Positions 18,003 through 25,690 of a DNA stretch of 64,000 nucleotides are shown here, in pieces. Source of the stretch: Candidatus Binatia bacterium. GTDB lineage: Bacteria > Vulcanimicrobiota > Vulcanimicrobiia > Vulcanimicrobiales > Vulcanimicrobiaceae. Below the pieces are notes generated by a model. It had not been told where the DNA came from. It saw only the letters and a list, made by a program, of their open reading frames with translations, and ran no database searches. The stretch lies in the NCBI GenBank assembly GCA_035544215.1, contig DATKHY010000007.1:186001-250000 (forward strand). Direction: 5' to 3'. Within the stretch, counting starts at the first letter, position 1. Each line of letters starts with the position of its first letter. The translations under genes were made by a program, and so were the position numbers.

Positions 18003-18020
18003 ATCGAACATATGTTCGAT
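18003..18020. promoter_or_regulatory. LexA operator (SOS box) upstream of imuA
   Basis: ATCGAACATATGTTCGAT is a perfect 18-base palindrome. Its core CGAAC-N4-GTTCG is the consensus known for LexA of Gram-positive bacteria and differs from the CTGT-N8-ACAG box of Proteobacteria. Its position, 15 bases before the imuA start, would let bound LexA block the promoter or early transcription. Confidence 0.9.
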
Positions 18021-18051
18021 GTCAAGACGAATGCTTCGGTGTCTTGGGGCT

Positions 18052-19002
18052 CTAGGTCGCTTGGCTTGCTAGGCGCTCGCGGCCGTGCGGGGCGGCCAGG
18101 TCCATCAGCGGCCCGATCGGGACGATCCGCGTCGGGTTGATGTCATCGTGCGTGAAGTAATAGTGCCGCTTGATGTGGTCGAAGTTCACTGTCTGCGCGA
18201 TGCCGTCGATCTGGTAGAGGTCGCGCAGATAGCCGGAGAGGTTTGGGTAATCGACGATCCGGCGCAAGTTGCACTTGAAGTGGCCGTAATAGACGGGATC
18301 GAAGCGCACGAGCGTCACGAAGAAGCGCCAGTCGCTTTCGAGCGGCCTGGACCCGAAGAGATAGCGCCGGTTTTTCAAGCGCGCATCCATAGCATCCAGC
18401 GTCTCGAAGACGCGGCGCGCGGCCCGCTCGTAGGGGATCTGCGCGGTCGCGAATCCCGCGCGATAGACGCCGTTGTTGAACGTTTCGTATAAAAGATCGT
18501 TGAGCTCGTCGATCTCGGCGCGCAACTCGCGTGGATAGAGATCGAGCTGCGGATTGCCGGCGAACGCATCGAATTCGCTTTCGAACATCCGCAGGATGTC
18601 GTCGTCGGAGTTGCTGACGATGCGCCGGAGCCGTTTGTCCCAGAGAATCGGGACGGTAACGCGGGCGCGGTATCCCGGGTCGGTGGCGAAATACGCCTCG
18701 CTGAGGAAGGCCCAGCCGTTGAGCGGATCGGGCTCGGCGGCCATGAACCGCCAGCCGCGCTCGTCGCGAATCGGATCGACGACGGTCATGCCGATCGCGT
18801 CGTCCAACCCCTTGAGCTGGCGTGCGATGATCGTGCGGTGTGCCCACGGACAGGCGAGCGAGACGTACAAGTGATAACGCCCCGCCTCGGCGGGATATGC
18901 CGACGTGCCGTCCGCTTTCACCCAATCGCGAAACGCGTCGTCCTGACGTTGGAAGCTTCCGTCGCCGGTTTGTTCGTGCGGGAATTGCGCCTTGACCGTC
19001 AT
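18052..19002 (-). CDS. Glutathionyl-hydroquinone reductase (Xi-class GST, YqjG/EcM4 family)
   Basis: 316 residues, typical of the family. The thioredoxin-fold part has the CPWAH motif with catalytic Cys near residue 51; the C-terminal helical domain contains the YLFGSRPLESDWRFFVTLVRFDPVYYGHFKCN signature region (described by its parts YLFG, ESDWR and RFDPVY). These enzymes remove glutathione from glutathionyl-hydroquinones using a cysteine. ATG at 19000-19002 starts MTVKAQFPHE. It follows the binding-protein gene by 13 bases on the same strand. Confidence 0.92.
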   Translation of the reverse strand: MTVKAQFPHEQTGDGSFQRQDDAFRDWVKADGTSAYPAEAGRYHLYVSLACPWAHRTIIARQLKGLDDAIGMTVVDPIRDERGWRFMAAEPDPLNGWAFLSEAYFATDPGYRARVTVPILWDKRLRRIVSNSDDDILRMFESEFDAFAGNPQLDLYPRELRAEIDELNDLLYETFNNGVYRAGFATAQIPYERAARRVFETLDAMDARLKNRRYLFGSRPLESDWRFFVTLVRFDPVYYGHFKCNLRRIVDYPNLSGYLRDLYQIDGIAQTVNFDHIKRHYYFTHDDINPTRIVPIGPLMDLAAPHGRERLASQAT

Positions 19003-19015
19003 GGAGCCGACAACC

Positions 19016-19822
19016 CTATGGCGCTGGGTTGAGATACGTCAGGCCGGCGTGTTCCAGGATCGTTCGGCCGCGGCCGGTGAGAATGAAGTCCGCAAAGGCC
19101 GTCGCCTGCTTTGGGTGCGGCGCCGCGCGCATGACCGCTAGAGTGTAGGTGATGCGATCGCTCAGCGCCGCCTTTCCGGGAAGCGGCACGAACTTGTAGC
19201 CTCGCGCGATGGCTTCCGTGTGGTAGAAGAATCCGACATCGGCCTGCCCGGTGTCGACGCGCGCCAACAGGTCTTGCTCCGGGAAGATCTGCGCCGGATT
19301 CTGATCGTCGCCGAGGAGCCGTCGCTCGCCGGCGCTGCCCAGCCACATCGTCACGGCCTGCAGCGTGTAGGCGCCCTTGGGGTCGAGTTGTGGATCGGTG
19401 CGTCCGATGCGCAATCCGGGCGTTTCGAGCGCGCGTTGCAGCGGCGCCGTCCCATTGGCGACTGCATCGAACAGCGCGGCGTATTTCGACGTGGGCGCCC
19501 ATGCGATGCCGAGGCTCGTACCCGCGAAGGTCGTCGCGGAGGCGACGCGCGCGCCGAGGCTCGCGACGATGCGCCGATCGACGCTGATGAAGACGTCGGG
19601 CGACCGTACACCCGCGAGGATCAGGTTCGCAAGCGCCTTGCTGCCCCCGGGCTCGCCCTCGAAGTCGAGGTGCGCGTCGAGAAGGGCGCTTTTGATCGGA
19701 CCCTCCATCGCCGTCACGAGCGAGCCGGCGTAAAGAACCGAAACGCTTGCGGGCGCGGGGTTCGGCGACGGCGTCAGGACTGCGACGAGGGCGTAAAGTC
19801 CAGCGAGCGCGAGTTTATGCAA
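19016..19822 (-). CDS. ABC-type substrate-binding protein (molybdate/tungstate ModA/WtpA-like)
   Basis: 268 residues from TTG at 19820-19822, chosen because GGAGGG lies about ten bases upstream and because it gives a normal signal peptide (HKLALAGLYALVAVLTPSP). Family features: VLYAGSLV at the mature N-terminus, GGSKALANLI, SPDVFISVD, and DVGFFYHTEAIARGYKFVPLP near the C-terminus, as in archaeal-type WtpA/ModA proteins. It overlaps the 3' end of msrB by 49 bases in another frame. No permease or ATPase gene is next to it, so its transporter must be elsewhere. Molybdate, tungstate or another oxyanion is possible. Confidence 0.78.
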   Translation of the reverse strand: MHKLALAGLYALVAVLTPSPNPAPASVSVLYAGSLVTAMEGPIKSALLDAHLDFEGEPGGSKALANLILAGVRSPDVFISVDRRIVASLGARVASATTFAGTSLGIAWAPTSKYAALFDAVANGTAPLQRALETPGLRIGRTDPQLDPKGAYTLQAVTMWLGSAGERRLLGDDQNPAQIFPEQDLLARVDTGQADVGFFYHTEAIARGYKFVPLPGKAALSDRITYTLAVMRAAPHPKQATAFADFILTGRGRTILEHAGLTYLNPAP

Positions 19823-20190
19823 TAGCGCGTTCCCTCCGGGCCGGGCCCATCGTCGAATACGTGGCCGAGATGCGAGTCGCAGCGCTTGCAGCGGACCTCG
19901 ATGCGATGCATGCCGTGGCTGTAGTCGTCGAGCAGCCGGACATTCTCCCGTTGCTCGGGACGCGTGAAGCTGGGCCAACCGCAGTGCGACTCGAACTTCG
20001 CGTCCGACCCGAACAGCTGCTGCCCGCATGCGCCGCAAACGTACGTGCCGTCATCGTTAACGTTCAGCAGCGGTCCGGAGAAAGGCGCCTCGGTGCCTGC
20101 CTCGCGCAGGATGTGATAGCGCTCGGGGCCGAGCCGGCCTCTCCATTCCTCTTCGCTCTTCTGGATCTCGGGGGCGACGTCGTGTTTCAT
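19774..20190 (-). CDS. msrB: Peptide-methionine (R)-S-oxide reductase MsrB
   Basis: 138 residues. Zinc-binding CxxC pairs CGAC (about residue 52) and CKRC (about 100) are present, as are the GWPSF motif and the catalytic Cys in RYCINS. It reduces methionine-R-sulfoxide in proteins with thioredoxin as the donor. The ATG is at 20188-20190. Its last 49 bases are shared with the start of the downstream substrate-binding gene, which suggests coupled translation. Confidence 0.95.
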   Translation of the reverse strand: MKHDVAPEIQKSEEEWRGRLGPERYHILREAGTEAPFSGPLLNVNDDGTYVCGACGQQLFGSDAKFESHCGWPSFTRPEQRENVRLLDDYSHGMHRIEVRCKRCDSHLGHVFDDGPGPEGTRYCINSRSLDFTPSSQS

Positions 20191-20245
20191 GTCTCGCTAA
20201 GCATAACGGGCAAAGGCGCCAAAACGATGCAGCGAATATCCCGGC

Positions 20246-20434
20246 ATGAAGCTGCTCTTCGAAATACTGATCTCGATCCTCTTGCACCCCATCGCGATGA
20301 TCCTCATGTGGATCAACCTCATCGCGCGCGGCGACATGCCGACATTCACGAAGGTCGTGTGGTTCGTCGTGAGCATCGTCTGGGGCCTCGGCCCGATTCT
20401 TTACATCCTAGTAGCAGAAGGCTCGCTGTGGTAG
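20246..20434 (+). CDS. Small two-helix membrane protein
   Basis: 62 residues, almost entirely two hydrophobic segments (about 4-25 and 37-57) separated by the short polar loop ARGDMPTFTK. I do not recognise a specific family; the pattern resembles small phospholipase D N-terminal-like or TIGR-type membrane peptides. It stands alone on the plus strand between msrB and a convergent Gly/Tyr-rich gene. The stop codon lies inside a strong hairpin. Confidence 0.6.
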   Translation: MKLLFEILISILLHPIAMILMWINLIARGDMPTFTKVVWFVVSIVWGLGPILYILVAEGSLW

Positions 20435-20444
20435 CGAGCCTTCT
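20416..20444. terminator. Hairpin between convergent genes (putative bidirectional terminator)
   Basis: AGAAGGCTCGCT (20416-20427) pairs perfectly with AGCGAGCCTTCT (20433-20444) across a five-base loop. There is no T-run on either strand, so termination may need Rho or rely on the stem alone. It separates the small membrane protein gene from the convergent Gly/Tyr-rich gene. Confidence 0.55.
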
Positions 20445-20456
20445 GAGATTTGAGCG

Positions 20457-21194
20457 TTACGCGGGAGGTCTGCCGCTGACTCCGCCGTGCATGCCGCCGC
20501 CTCCGCCGCCGCCCGGAGCGCTCACGGGCGCACCCATTCCGCCACGCACCGGGGCGCCAACTCCGCCGCGGACCGGCGCACCTACGCCCCCGTGAACGGG
20601 CGGGGCACCACGGTAGTACCGGCCGCCGCGGTAGTAGTACGGGTAGCCGCCATAGTAGGGATAGCCGCCGTAGTAGCCCGGCCAGTAGCCGCCCCACCAG
20701 GGCCAGCCCCAGCCGAAGCCGATGCCGATCCCCCAGCCCGGGTAGCCGCCGTACCCGTAGCCGCCGCCGTAGCCATAGCCGCCGCCGTAGCCATAACCGC
20801 CGCCGTAGCCATAACCGCCGTAACCGGAGTCGCCGCCGTAGCCGGAGTTACCGTAGTACGCCGGAGCCGCTACGTCGATGCGGTACGCCGAGAACACCGG
20901 ACCGTTTGCGTAACCGTAGATGGTCACGCGCATGCCCTCTTGGAGCTTGAGGCCGGTCGGGTTGATGACCGTGCCGTCGTGCATCTGGACGTTGTCGCCG
21001 TAGCCTTTGTCGTCCTGAAGATAGACGGTGTAGGTTCCGTTAAAGCCGGTGATCGAGCCCTTGATCGTCTGCTGTGAGGCGGTCGAGTAGCTCGGGTAGG
21101 ATTGGGCCTCCGCCAGTGACGGAAGCGCGATGGAGGCAGCCGCGCAAAGGGCAGCGGCCAGCCTCAAACCAGTTGACAGGGTTGGGATGCGCAT
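20457..21194 (-). CDS. Secreted Gly/Tyr-rich repeat protein with OB-like domain
   Basis: 245 residues from ATG 21192-21194, preceded by GAGG at six bases. The signal peptide ends ALPSLAEAQS. Residues about 40-110 form a small beta domain (IKGSITGFNGTYTVYLQDD, GTVINPTGLKLQEGMRVTIYG) like DUF5666/OB-fold secreted proteins. Then follow four GYGYGG repeats, a Gly/Trp/Tyr-rich stretch, and three APVRGG-type repeats ending in poly-Gly. Probably an envelope or extracellular-matrix protein; no enzyme motif is visible. The repeats make this a region prone to copy-number change. Confidence 0.75.
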   Translation of the reverse strand: MRIPTLSTGLRLAAALCAAASIALPSLAEAQSYPSYSTASQQTIKGSITGFNGTYTVYLQDDKGYGDNVQMHDGTVINPTGLKLQEGMRVTIYGYANGPVFSAYRIDVAAPAYYGNSGYGGDSGYGGYGYGGGYGYGGGYGYGGGYGYGGYPGWGIGIGFGWGWPWWGGYWPGYYGGYPYYGGYPYYYRGGRYYRGAPPVHGGVGAPVRGGVGAPVRGGMGAPVSAPGGGGGGGMHGGVSGRPPA

Positions 21195-21265
21195 AGTCAA
21201 CCTCATTATACCCCCAGGCGCGAAGCGCCACGTTAGAAATCGCCCAAAAAAGGCTTGCGCCAGGC

Positions 21266-21294
21266 TTGACCCCGACGTTAGGTCAGACCATAAG
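21266..21294 (+). promoter_or_regulatory. MerR-type promoter with dyad operator before the regulator gene
   Basis: TTGACC (21266-21271) is followed after 17 bases by CATAAG (21289-21294). An inverted repeat TGACC (21267-21271)/GGTCA (21281-21285) lies between them, where MerR-family dimers bind. Autoregulation of the downstream MerR gene is the simple reading. Confidence 0.55.
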
Positions 21295-21314
21295 CTCTCG
21301 TGGGAGACGAACCG

Positions 21315-22084
21315 ATGCATACGCACGCCGACAGACCCCTTCGCAAGATCAAGTGCTTCGCAGACGACGCCGGAGTCAGCGTGCGGACGCTGCACCTTTA
21401 CGACCGGCTGGGCCTTCTCAAGCCTGCCGCCGTGACCGAGTCCGGTTACCGCCTTTACGGCGAAGAGGAACTCGAGCGCCTGGAGCACATCCTGGCGCTC
21501 CGTTTCGTCGGGTTCAATCTCGAGCAGATCAAGGAGCTGCTACACGGCTCGAACCGCCCGCTTTCGATCGCGCTGCGCATGCAGCGCGACGTCATCGCGC
21601 GCGAAAAACGCCGGCTCGACTTCGCGCTTGCCGCGATCGACGAGGCAGAGCGCGCGCTCGCCAAATGCGAGGTTACCGAGCGGTGGCAGATCCTTCGTAA
21701 AATAATCGAGGTGTTTATGATGGAGAACGACTGGAGCTGGACGCAAAACTACTACTCGGAAGAGGCGCGCGAGAAAATCGACGCGCGCCGGCGGAGCACG
21801 CCCAAAGCCGTCATCGAGCAGGGCGAGCGCGACTGGGCCGCATTGCTCGCCGACGTGGAGGAGGCAACGGCGAGCGGCGTCGATCCTTCGAGCGCGCAAG
21901 CGCTTGCGCTAGCAGAGCGATGGCGCGCCTTGGTCGCGCAGTTCACGCAAGGCGATCCGGAAATCGCGCGCGGACTCAACCGCCTGTGGTCGGATACAGC
22001 GCACAGGCCGCGCGACTTCAAACGCCCGTGGAGCGACGAAGCCGACGCATTCATCAAAAAGGCGCTGAACTGCGAATCAAGTGG

Positions 22085-22106
<22 letters not shown>
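21315..22106 (+). CDS. MerR-family transcriptional regulator with TipAS-like effector domain
   Basis: 263 residues from ATG 21315, with GGGAG eight bases upstream. The N-terminal winged helix reads IKCFADDAGVSVRTLHLYD and GYRLYGEEELERLEHI, followed by the dimerisation coiled coil (LRMQRDVIAREKRRLDF). The C-terminal half (WSWTQNYYSEEAREKI onward) resembles the TipAS antibiotic-recognition domain of TipA-type regulators, which bind thiopeptide drugs or other hydrophobic ligands. The last seven codons run antisense through the 3' end of the tRNA-Thr gene. No regulated transporter is adjacent. Confidence 0.88.
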
Positions 22107-22159
<53 letters not shown>

Positions 22160-22266
22160 ACAGCGAGTCGAGGGCTTACGCCGCCTCGCGCCGTCGCCCC
22201 TACTGCGTGTCGACCAAGGGTTCCACCGCTCGCTCCCGAAGGCCCCGCGACCAGGAGGACTCCAAA

Positions 22267-22617
22267 ATGCTTTCTTCTCTTTTGCTGCGTCGAGCGGGAC
22301 TCGGCGCACTTGTGATCAGCGCGTTCGCGCTTGCCGGAATTCCCGGTCAGGCTCAGCAGATGCGGCAGCAAATGGCCGACAAGATGGCTGCGCAGGCGGG
22401 TAACGCGTTCGTCAGCAAGATCAACGGCGAGAGCTGCAGCGAATTCGCCCAGACGATGTCTCAGATGAAATCGAAGTCGAGCGGCGGCAGCAGTTCCAGC
22501 TCCATGTCGCAGAAGCTCAAGTCGAACACCGAGGCGCGGACGCAGTTCGTCAACATCGTCGCAGCACCGCTGCTCAACAAGATGATCAGCTGCGACATGC
22601 TGCCCGGAGGAATGTAA
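22267..22617 (+). CDS. Small secreted hypothetical protein
   Basis: 116 residues from ATG 22267, with AGGAGG upstream. The signal peptide cleaves near GIPGQAQQ. The mature part is Gln/Met/Ser/Lys-rich (MADKMAAQAGNAF, MKSKSSGGSSSSS) with two cysteines (GESCSEF and ISCDML) that could form one disulfide. No family recognised. Its stop overlaps the start of the next gene (TAATG), so the two are coupled and probably act together in the envelope. Confidence 0.72.
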   Translation: MLSSLLLRRAGLGALVISAFALAGIPGQAQQMRQQMADKMAAQAGNAFVSKINGESCSEFAQTMSQMKSKSSGGSSSSSMSQKLKSNTEARTQFVNIVAAPLLNKMISCDMLPGGM

Positions 22618-22949
22618 TGCGCAGATTCGCCCTTACGCTATTGCTCGCGATCGCTCCGATCGCCGCGGCGGCGGCCGCGTTGAGCCCCTCGGCACTCGTG
22701 GCCGGCGCGTCGTCGTACGATGGGAAGACGGTCACGGTGACGGGCAAGGTCAGCAACTTCCAGACGTCGAGCACGATGATGGGTACCGTCGCGGGCTTCC
22801 AGCTCTGCGATTCCAAGTGCATCGTGGTAATCGACCAGACCAACCACGCGCGCTCCAATGGGAGCGCCGCGACGGTCACGGGAACTTTTCACACGACCTT
22901 TAAAGGGCCGCGCAAGACATTCAACAACGCGGTGGTGATCGGCCGCTAG
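22617..22949 (+). CDS. Small secreted OB-fold-like protein
   Basis: 110 residues; signal peptide LTLLLAIAPIAAAAAA. The mature region VAGASSYDGKTVTVTGKVSNF...GFQLCDSKCIVVIDQ has the look of a periplasmic OB-fold of the tRNA_anti-like/DUF kind: a DGKxVxVxGKV strand pair, then a CxxxC pair. The Shine-Dalgarno GGAGG lies inside the end of the upstream gene. Ligand unknown. A strong terminator follows. Confidence 0.72.
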   Translation: MRRFALTLLLAIAPIAAAAAALSPSALVAGASSYDGKTVTVTGKVSNFQTSSTMMGTVAGFQLCDSKCIVVIDQTNHARSNGSAATVTGTFHTTFKGPRKTFNNAVVIGR

Positions 22950-22970
22950 CCGCGCCGATCGTTAAACCTG

Positions 22971-22998
22971 ACGGGGCCCTCCGCGGGGCCCCGTTTTT
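22971..22998 (+). terminator. Rho-independent terminator of the small secreted-protein pair
   Basis: ACGGGGCCC (22971-22979) pairs with GGGCCCCGT (22986-22994), followed by a T-run to 22998. Ends the two-gene transcript 22 bases after the stop codon. Confidence 0.92.
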
Positions 22999-23124
22999 AA
23001 TATTCTCGGTCGGCCTCGATGACCATGAATTCGTCCCAGATTTTTCCGTCGTTCCTACTCAATCGGAAGCGTATGTTAGCAGCGAGAACCAGCCGTACCG
23101 ATTACGCCTTTCAAAACGAAACCA
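22999..23124. other. Intergenic gap between terminator and secreted hypothetical gene
   Basis: No gene called. On the minus strand a short open stretch ends in RNDGKIWDEFMVIEADREY before TAA, which reads like a protein C-terminus, but it is preceded by a stop about 34 codons earlier and has no start. It may be a gene remnant. Confidence 0.25.
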
Positions 23125-23715
23125 CTAGCCCCAGGAGGTGTGGGCGATCTCGATGACGCGACCGTTCCTAATCGTAAAATCCAAATCGTTTTGCTCAGCG
23201 TGAGGGTCCTTGTCATCGCTATATTCGTAGCGCTCCATTCCGCAGGCGTGAATGACGAGCGGTTTCCCAAGCGTCCGGACGACCGACTCGGCGCTCGCGC
23301 CGATCTTCAGGCCAGACGTCGTGTGCGCGTCGCTCAGATCGATCCTGGTGAGCGACGTCGGCGGTACACCTTTGACGACCCGCAACGTCCAGACGACGCC
23401 GGAATCTCCGCCGACATGACTGAGCGCGACGTTGGTTTTCGGATCGTACACGTACCACGGGACAGTCATGCTGACTTTTTGCTTCCAGAGCACGGCTGTT
23501 GGTACGTCTACGACGAGGGTTTCCATGCCAGTCCTGACGTACGGCGGTTCCTGCTTGCTATAAAGGCCGTCGAGTGCCGGGCACGTTTGTGAGCCGAACC
23601 ACATTGCCAGGCGATCGCTCGCGGCTGCACTAATTCCCGCCGGCGATGCGATCACCGCAAGAACGGGACACAGGAAACGAAGCAACCTCAATATCTTAGA
23701 TAAACTAGAGTACAT
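23125..23715 (-). CDS. Secreted hypothetical protein
   Basis: 196 residues. Basic start then a hydrophobic signal (LLRFLCPVLAVIASPAGISA). The mature sequence has no recognisable catalytic motif; LSDAHTTSGLKIGASAESVVRTLGKPL resembles the GDS-type helix-turn seen in SmpA/DUF4309-like secreted domains, where a leading G(L/I)xxGxSxxxVxxxLGxP pattern is common. The final part (NDLDFTIRNGRVIEI) also fits that fold. Base composition is somewhat lower in GC than the neighbours. Stands alone between two terminator-flanked units. Confidence 0.65.
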   Translation of the reverse strand: MYSSLSKILRLLRFLCPVLAVIASPAGISAAASDRLAMWFGSQTCPALDGLYSKQEPPYVRTGMETLVVDVPTAVLWKQKVSMTVPWYVYDPKTNVALSHVGGDSGVVWTLRVVKGVPPTSLTRIDLSDAHTTSGLKIGASAESVVRTLGKPLVIHACGMERYEYSDDKDPHAEQNDLDFTIRNGRVIEIAHTSWG

Positions 23716-23955
23716 GTCTCAACGACCTACGAGCAAGAAGCAATGATTTTGAAATACGAAAACAGCGCCTTATACCAGTTCCACGTAACCATTCGCCGCC
23801 ACGTGGATTTCGGAGGCTAGCGGCTAGACGCAACGCCGGGTTTTGCCATCGCCTTATTTCATGCCGGCTTCGTCCTCGCAGTGCACCACAAGGCTGTAGA
23901 TTCGTCGAACGTGCAGTGGCGTATTTTCCGCAGCGTACCTCATAACGCGCTTTTC

Positions 23956-24029
23956 TGGAGCGGGCGGCGGGAATCGAACCCGCGACTCCTGCTTGGAAGG
24001 CAGGGGCATTACCACTATGCAACGCCCGC
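23956..24029 (-). tRNA. tRNA-Gly (anticodon TCC)
   Basis: Minus-strand cloverleaf with acceptor GCGGGCG/CGCCCGC, anticodon stem CCTGC/GCAGG around loop CTTCCAA, T arm with GGTTCGATTCC, and encoded CCA (23956-23958). Five bases downstream of the tRNA-Tyr gene, so likely one transcript. Confidence 0.93.
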
Positions 24030-24034
24030 GGAAC

Positions 24035-24119
24035 TGGGCAGGGCTGGATTCGAACCAGCGTAGCGCTTCCGCGCGCCAGATTTACAGTCTGGTGCCATTA
24101 ACCACTCGGCCACCTACCC
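24035..24119 (-). tRNA. tRNA-Tyr (anticodon GTA)
   Basis: Class II tRNA on the minus strand: acceptor GGGTAGG/CCTGCCC, anticodon stem CAGA/TCTG around loop CTGTAAA, a long variable arm (GCGCGCGGAAGCGC), and T arm GGTTCGAATCC. The sequence after the discriminator A is GTT, so the CCA end is not encoded, unlike the neighbouring Gly and Thr genes. Confidence 0.93.
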
Positions 24120-24216
24120 CAGATTGCGTCAGGACGCCGCGCTTTCTCGACGAGCATCGGAAAATCATACCCCCGGTCGGTGCGACCTCGAATGTATCTT
24201 TGGGGGGCCTTCCGGG

Positions 24217-24320
24217 TACTATAGTGGAGCGAAGGCTCCCCGGCAAGGTGACGCCGGTCATCCATGAAACCCGTCCTCATGGTGTTCTCATGTGCCCCAC
24301 AAGTGGGTACCTTAGCATGG
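24217..24320 (+). promoter_or_regulatory. Structured leader upstream of the lipoprotein gene at 24364 (unknown class)
   Basis: TACTAT (24217-24222) could be a -10 box, without a clear -35. Downstream come consecutive hairpins: GGAGC/GCTCC (24226-24239), CCGGC/GCCGG (24240-24257), CCATGA/TCATGG (24262-24282), and CATG/CATG (24289-24319) enclosing CCCA/TGGG (24296-24307). I do not recognise a known riboswitch. The same interval must also hold the promoter of the divergent tRNA-Tyr/Gly genes. Confidence 0.35.
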
Positions 24321-24363
24321 GAGCTGTAGCAAACTCGCCTACATCTTTTGGAGTCTGTACAGG

Positions 24364-25272
24364 ATGGCTCGCCCAGCGACCATCGCGGTCGCCGCTCTAG
24401 CAGGACTGCTCCTCGCCGGTTGCTCCGGCGGGGGCTTTGGGCAGACCGGAGTCTCCCTGCCCACGGCGGCCGGCGACGGCGTTCAGACCGTAAGCGACGC
24501 TGCCGATGCCCTCGATGCCCACCGAGCGTTGGCGTCCGAGAACGCCAAGGCCGCCATAGGCGCGACGGATGCCGTCGGCTCGTTCGTGCGCGACGTTACC
24601 CGTGCAGAACGCGCGCTCAGCGGCTCGTACCGCGGCGAGAGCACGGGGCTCAGACAAGCGCGCGGGTTGGCGCAGATCTGGTCGGCGGGCGACAAGCGCA
24701 TCGTTTCGGGATCCTACATCCGGCTGCAGCGCAGCTTTGGAAACGTCACCGACTTCTGCGAAAGCTCAGCCGGCTTCACGACGGCCGGTATTCCGTCGCT
24801 CGACCTGACCTTCGGCTGGCAGAGCGGCGCCTTCTCAGGCGGTGCACGGGCGAGCGACGAGCGCGGCTCCGCCACGTGGTCCGCCACCGCCGCGGGTGAG
24901 ATCGTCGAGGGAGCCATCGGCGCCCTTTCCATCAAACGCGCCGCCGGCGGCAGCACGTGTCCCTTGAGCGCGCCGGCATTCCTGCTCGACGGCGCCGACG
25001 CCGCTAACGCGTTCTCGATTCCGGTTTCGATCGCGTTCCATCGCGGTCAGCTCTCGAACCTCAGCATCGCGAACGCGACGTTCGCCAACGGTGAGAGCCT
25101 AGACGTAGCGACGTTGGCGAGCCGACATGGCGCGGTAGTGAACGGCGCGATTCGCGACGGCAGAACCCGCTTAGCGACGTTCCGCACGAACGCGTCGGGC
25201 AGCGGCACGCTCACGATCACCAGCAGCGGTGCGCAGTACGTTGTCGCCGACTGGATCGTCGTCAGTACTTAG
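24364..25272 (+). CDS. Lipoprotein of unknown function
   Basis: 302 residues, ATG 24364 with TTGGAG upstream. The signal peptide ends in lipobox LLAGC. A helical region (about 40-105, ALASENAKAAIGATDAV) precedes a beta-rich domain of repeated strand pairs (SGSYIRLQRSFG, DLTFGWQSGAFSGG, SATWSATAAGEIVEG, SGSGTLTITSSGAQYVVADW), reminiscent of a beta-sandwich or adhesin-like fold. Two cysteines (DFCESS and STCPLS) may pair. No family recognised. The long upstream leader with several hairpins hints at post-transcriptional control. Confidence 0.7.
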   Translation: MARPATIAVAALAGLLLAGCSGGGFGQTGVSLPTAAGDGVQTVSDAADALDAHRALASENAKAAIGATDAVGSFVRDVTRAERALSGSYRGESTGLRQARGLAQIWSAGDKRIVSGSYIRLQRSFGNVTDFCESSAGFTTAGIPSLDLTFGWQSGAFSGGARASDERGSATWSATAAGEIVEGAIGALSIKRAAGGSTCPLSAPAFLLDGADAANAFSIPVSIAFHRGQLSNLSIANATFANGESLDVATLASRHGAVVNGAIRDGRTRLATFRTNASGSGTLTITSSGAQYVVADWIVVST

Positions 25273-25283
25273 CTCTTAACCCT

Positions 25284-25628
25284 TTAATCCGGCGCGACGC
25301 ACGCAACGCGCTTCGCGGACGCGAGCATGACGTGTTTCGCCGACACGGTATTCTTCGACGCGTTGACCGTCGCGGTCGCCGTACGGCTGCCGCCCGTCAG
25401 CGTCACTGACTGCGCGTTCGGATTGGCCGAGTCGATGTCGGAGTCGACGCCGGATGCTTCCGAGACGCGAACGTGGCCAAGCGTCAGCGTGATCGCGGCG
25501 AGCGTGCCCGCGGGGCATGCCGCCAAGGCCTGCTTGAAGCCGATGCTCGAGGGCTGCACTGTAACGCTCGCCGGCGAGCCTGCAGCGCCCAGCGCGCCGA
25601 TCAATATCAAAAGCGCGAAGAATCTCAT
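25284..25628 (-). CDS. Small secreted hypothetical protein
   Basis: 114 residues from ATG 25626-25628. Signal peptide FALLILIGALGAAGSPA; mature part ends with three beta-strand-like segments (SVTLTGGSRTATATVNASKNTV) and contains two cysteines (AACPAG and VACVAPD). No recognised family. Convergent with the preceding lipoprotein gene across 11 bases, divergent from the acetyltransferase gene. Confidence 0.55.
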   Translation of the reverse strand: MRFFALLILIGALGAAGSPASVTVQPSSIGFKQALAACPAGTLAAITLTLGHVRVSEASGVDSDIDSANPNAQSVTLTGGSRTATATVNASKNTVSAKHVMLASAKRVACVAPD

Positions 25629-25690
25629 GGGGTCGAGGCGTTCGACCGCGATGGTAAAGGGCCTTCGGTTCGCTCTGCGAAGGCACGCCG

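Noticed and set aside
21205-21210. TATAAT on the minus strand before the Gly/Tyr-rich gene
   Set aside because: It lies only 11 bases before the start and transcription from it would remove the Shine-Dalgarno sequence; no -35 element is found at 16-19 bases.
24262-24275. ATGAAACCC and GGCAA segments reminiscent of a SAM-I riboswitch
   Set aside because: The segments are in the wrong order and the conserved junction and kink-turn bases are absent.
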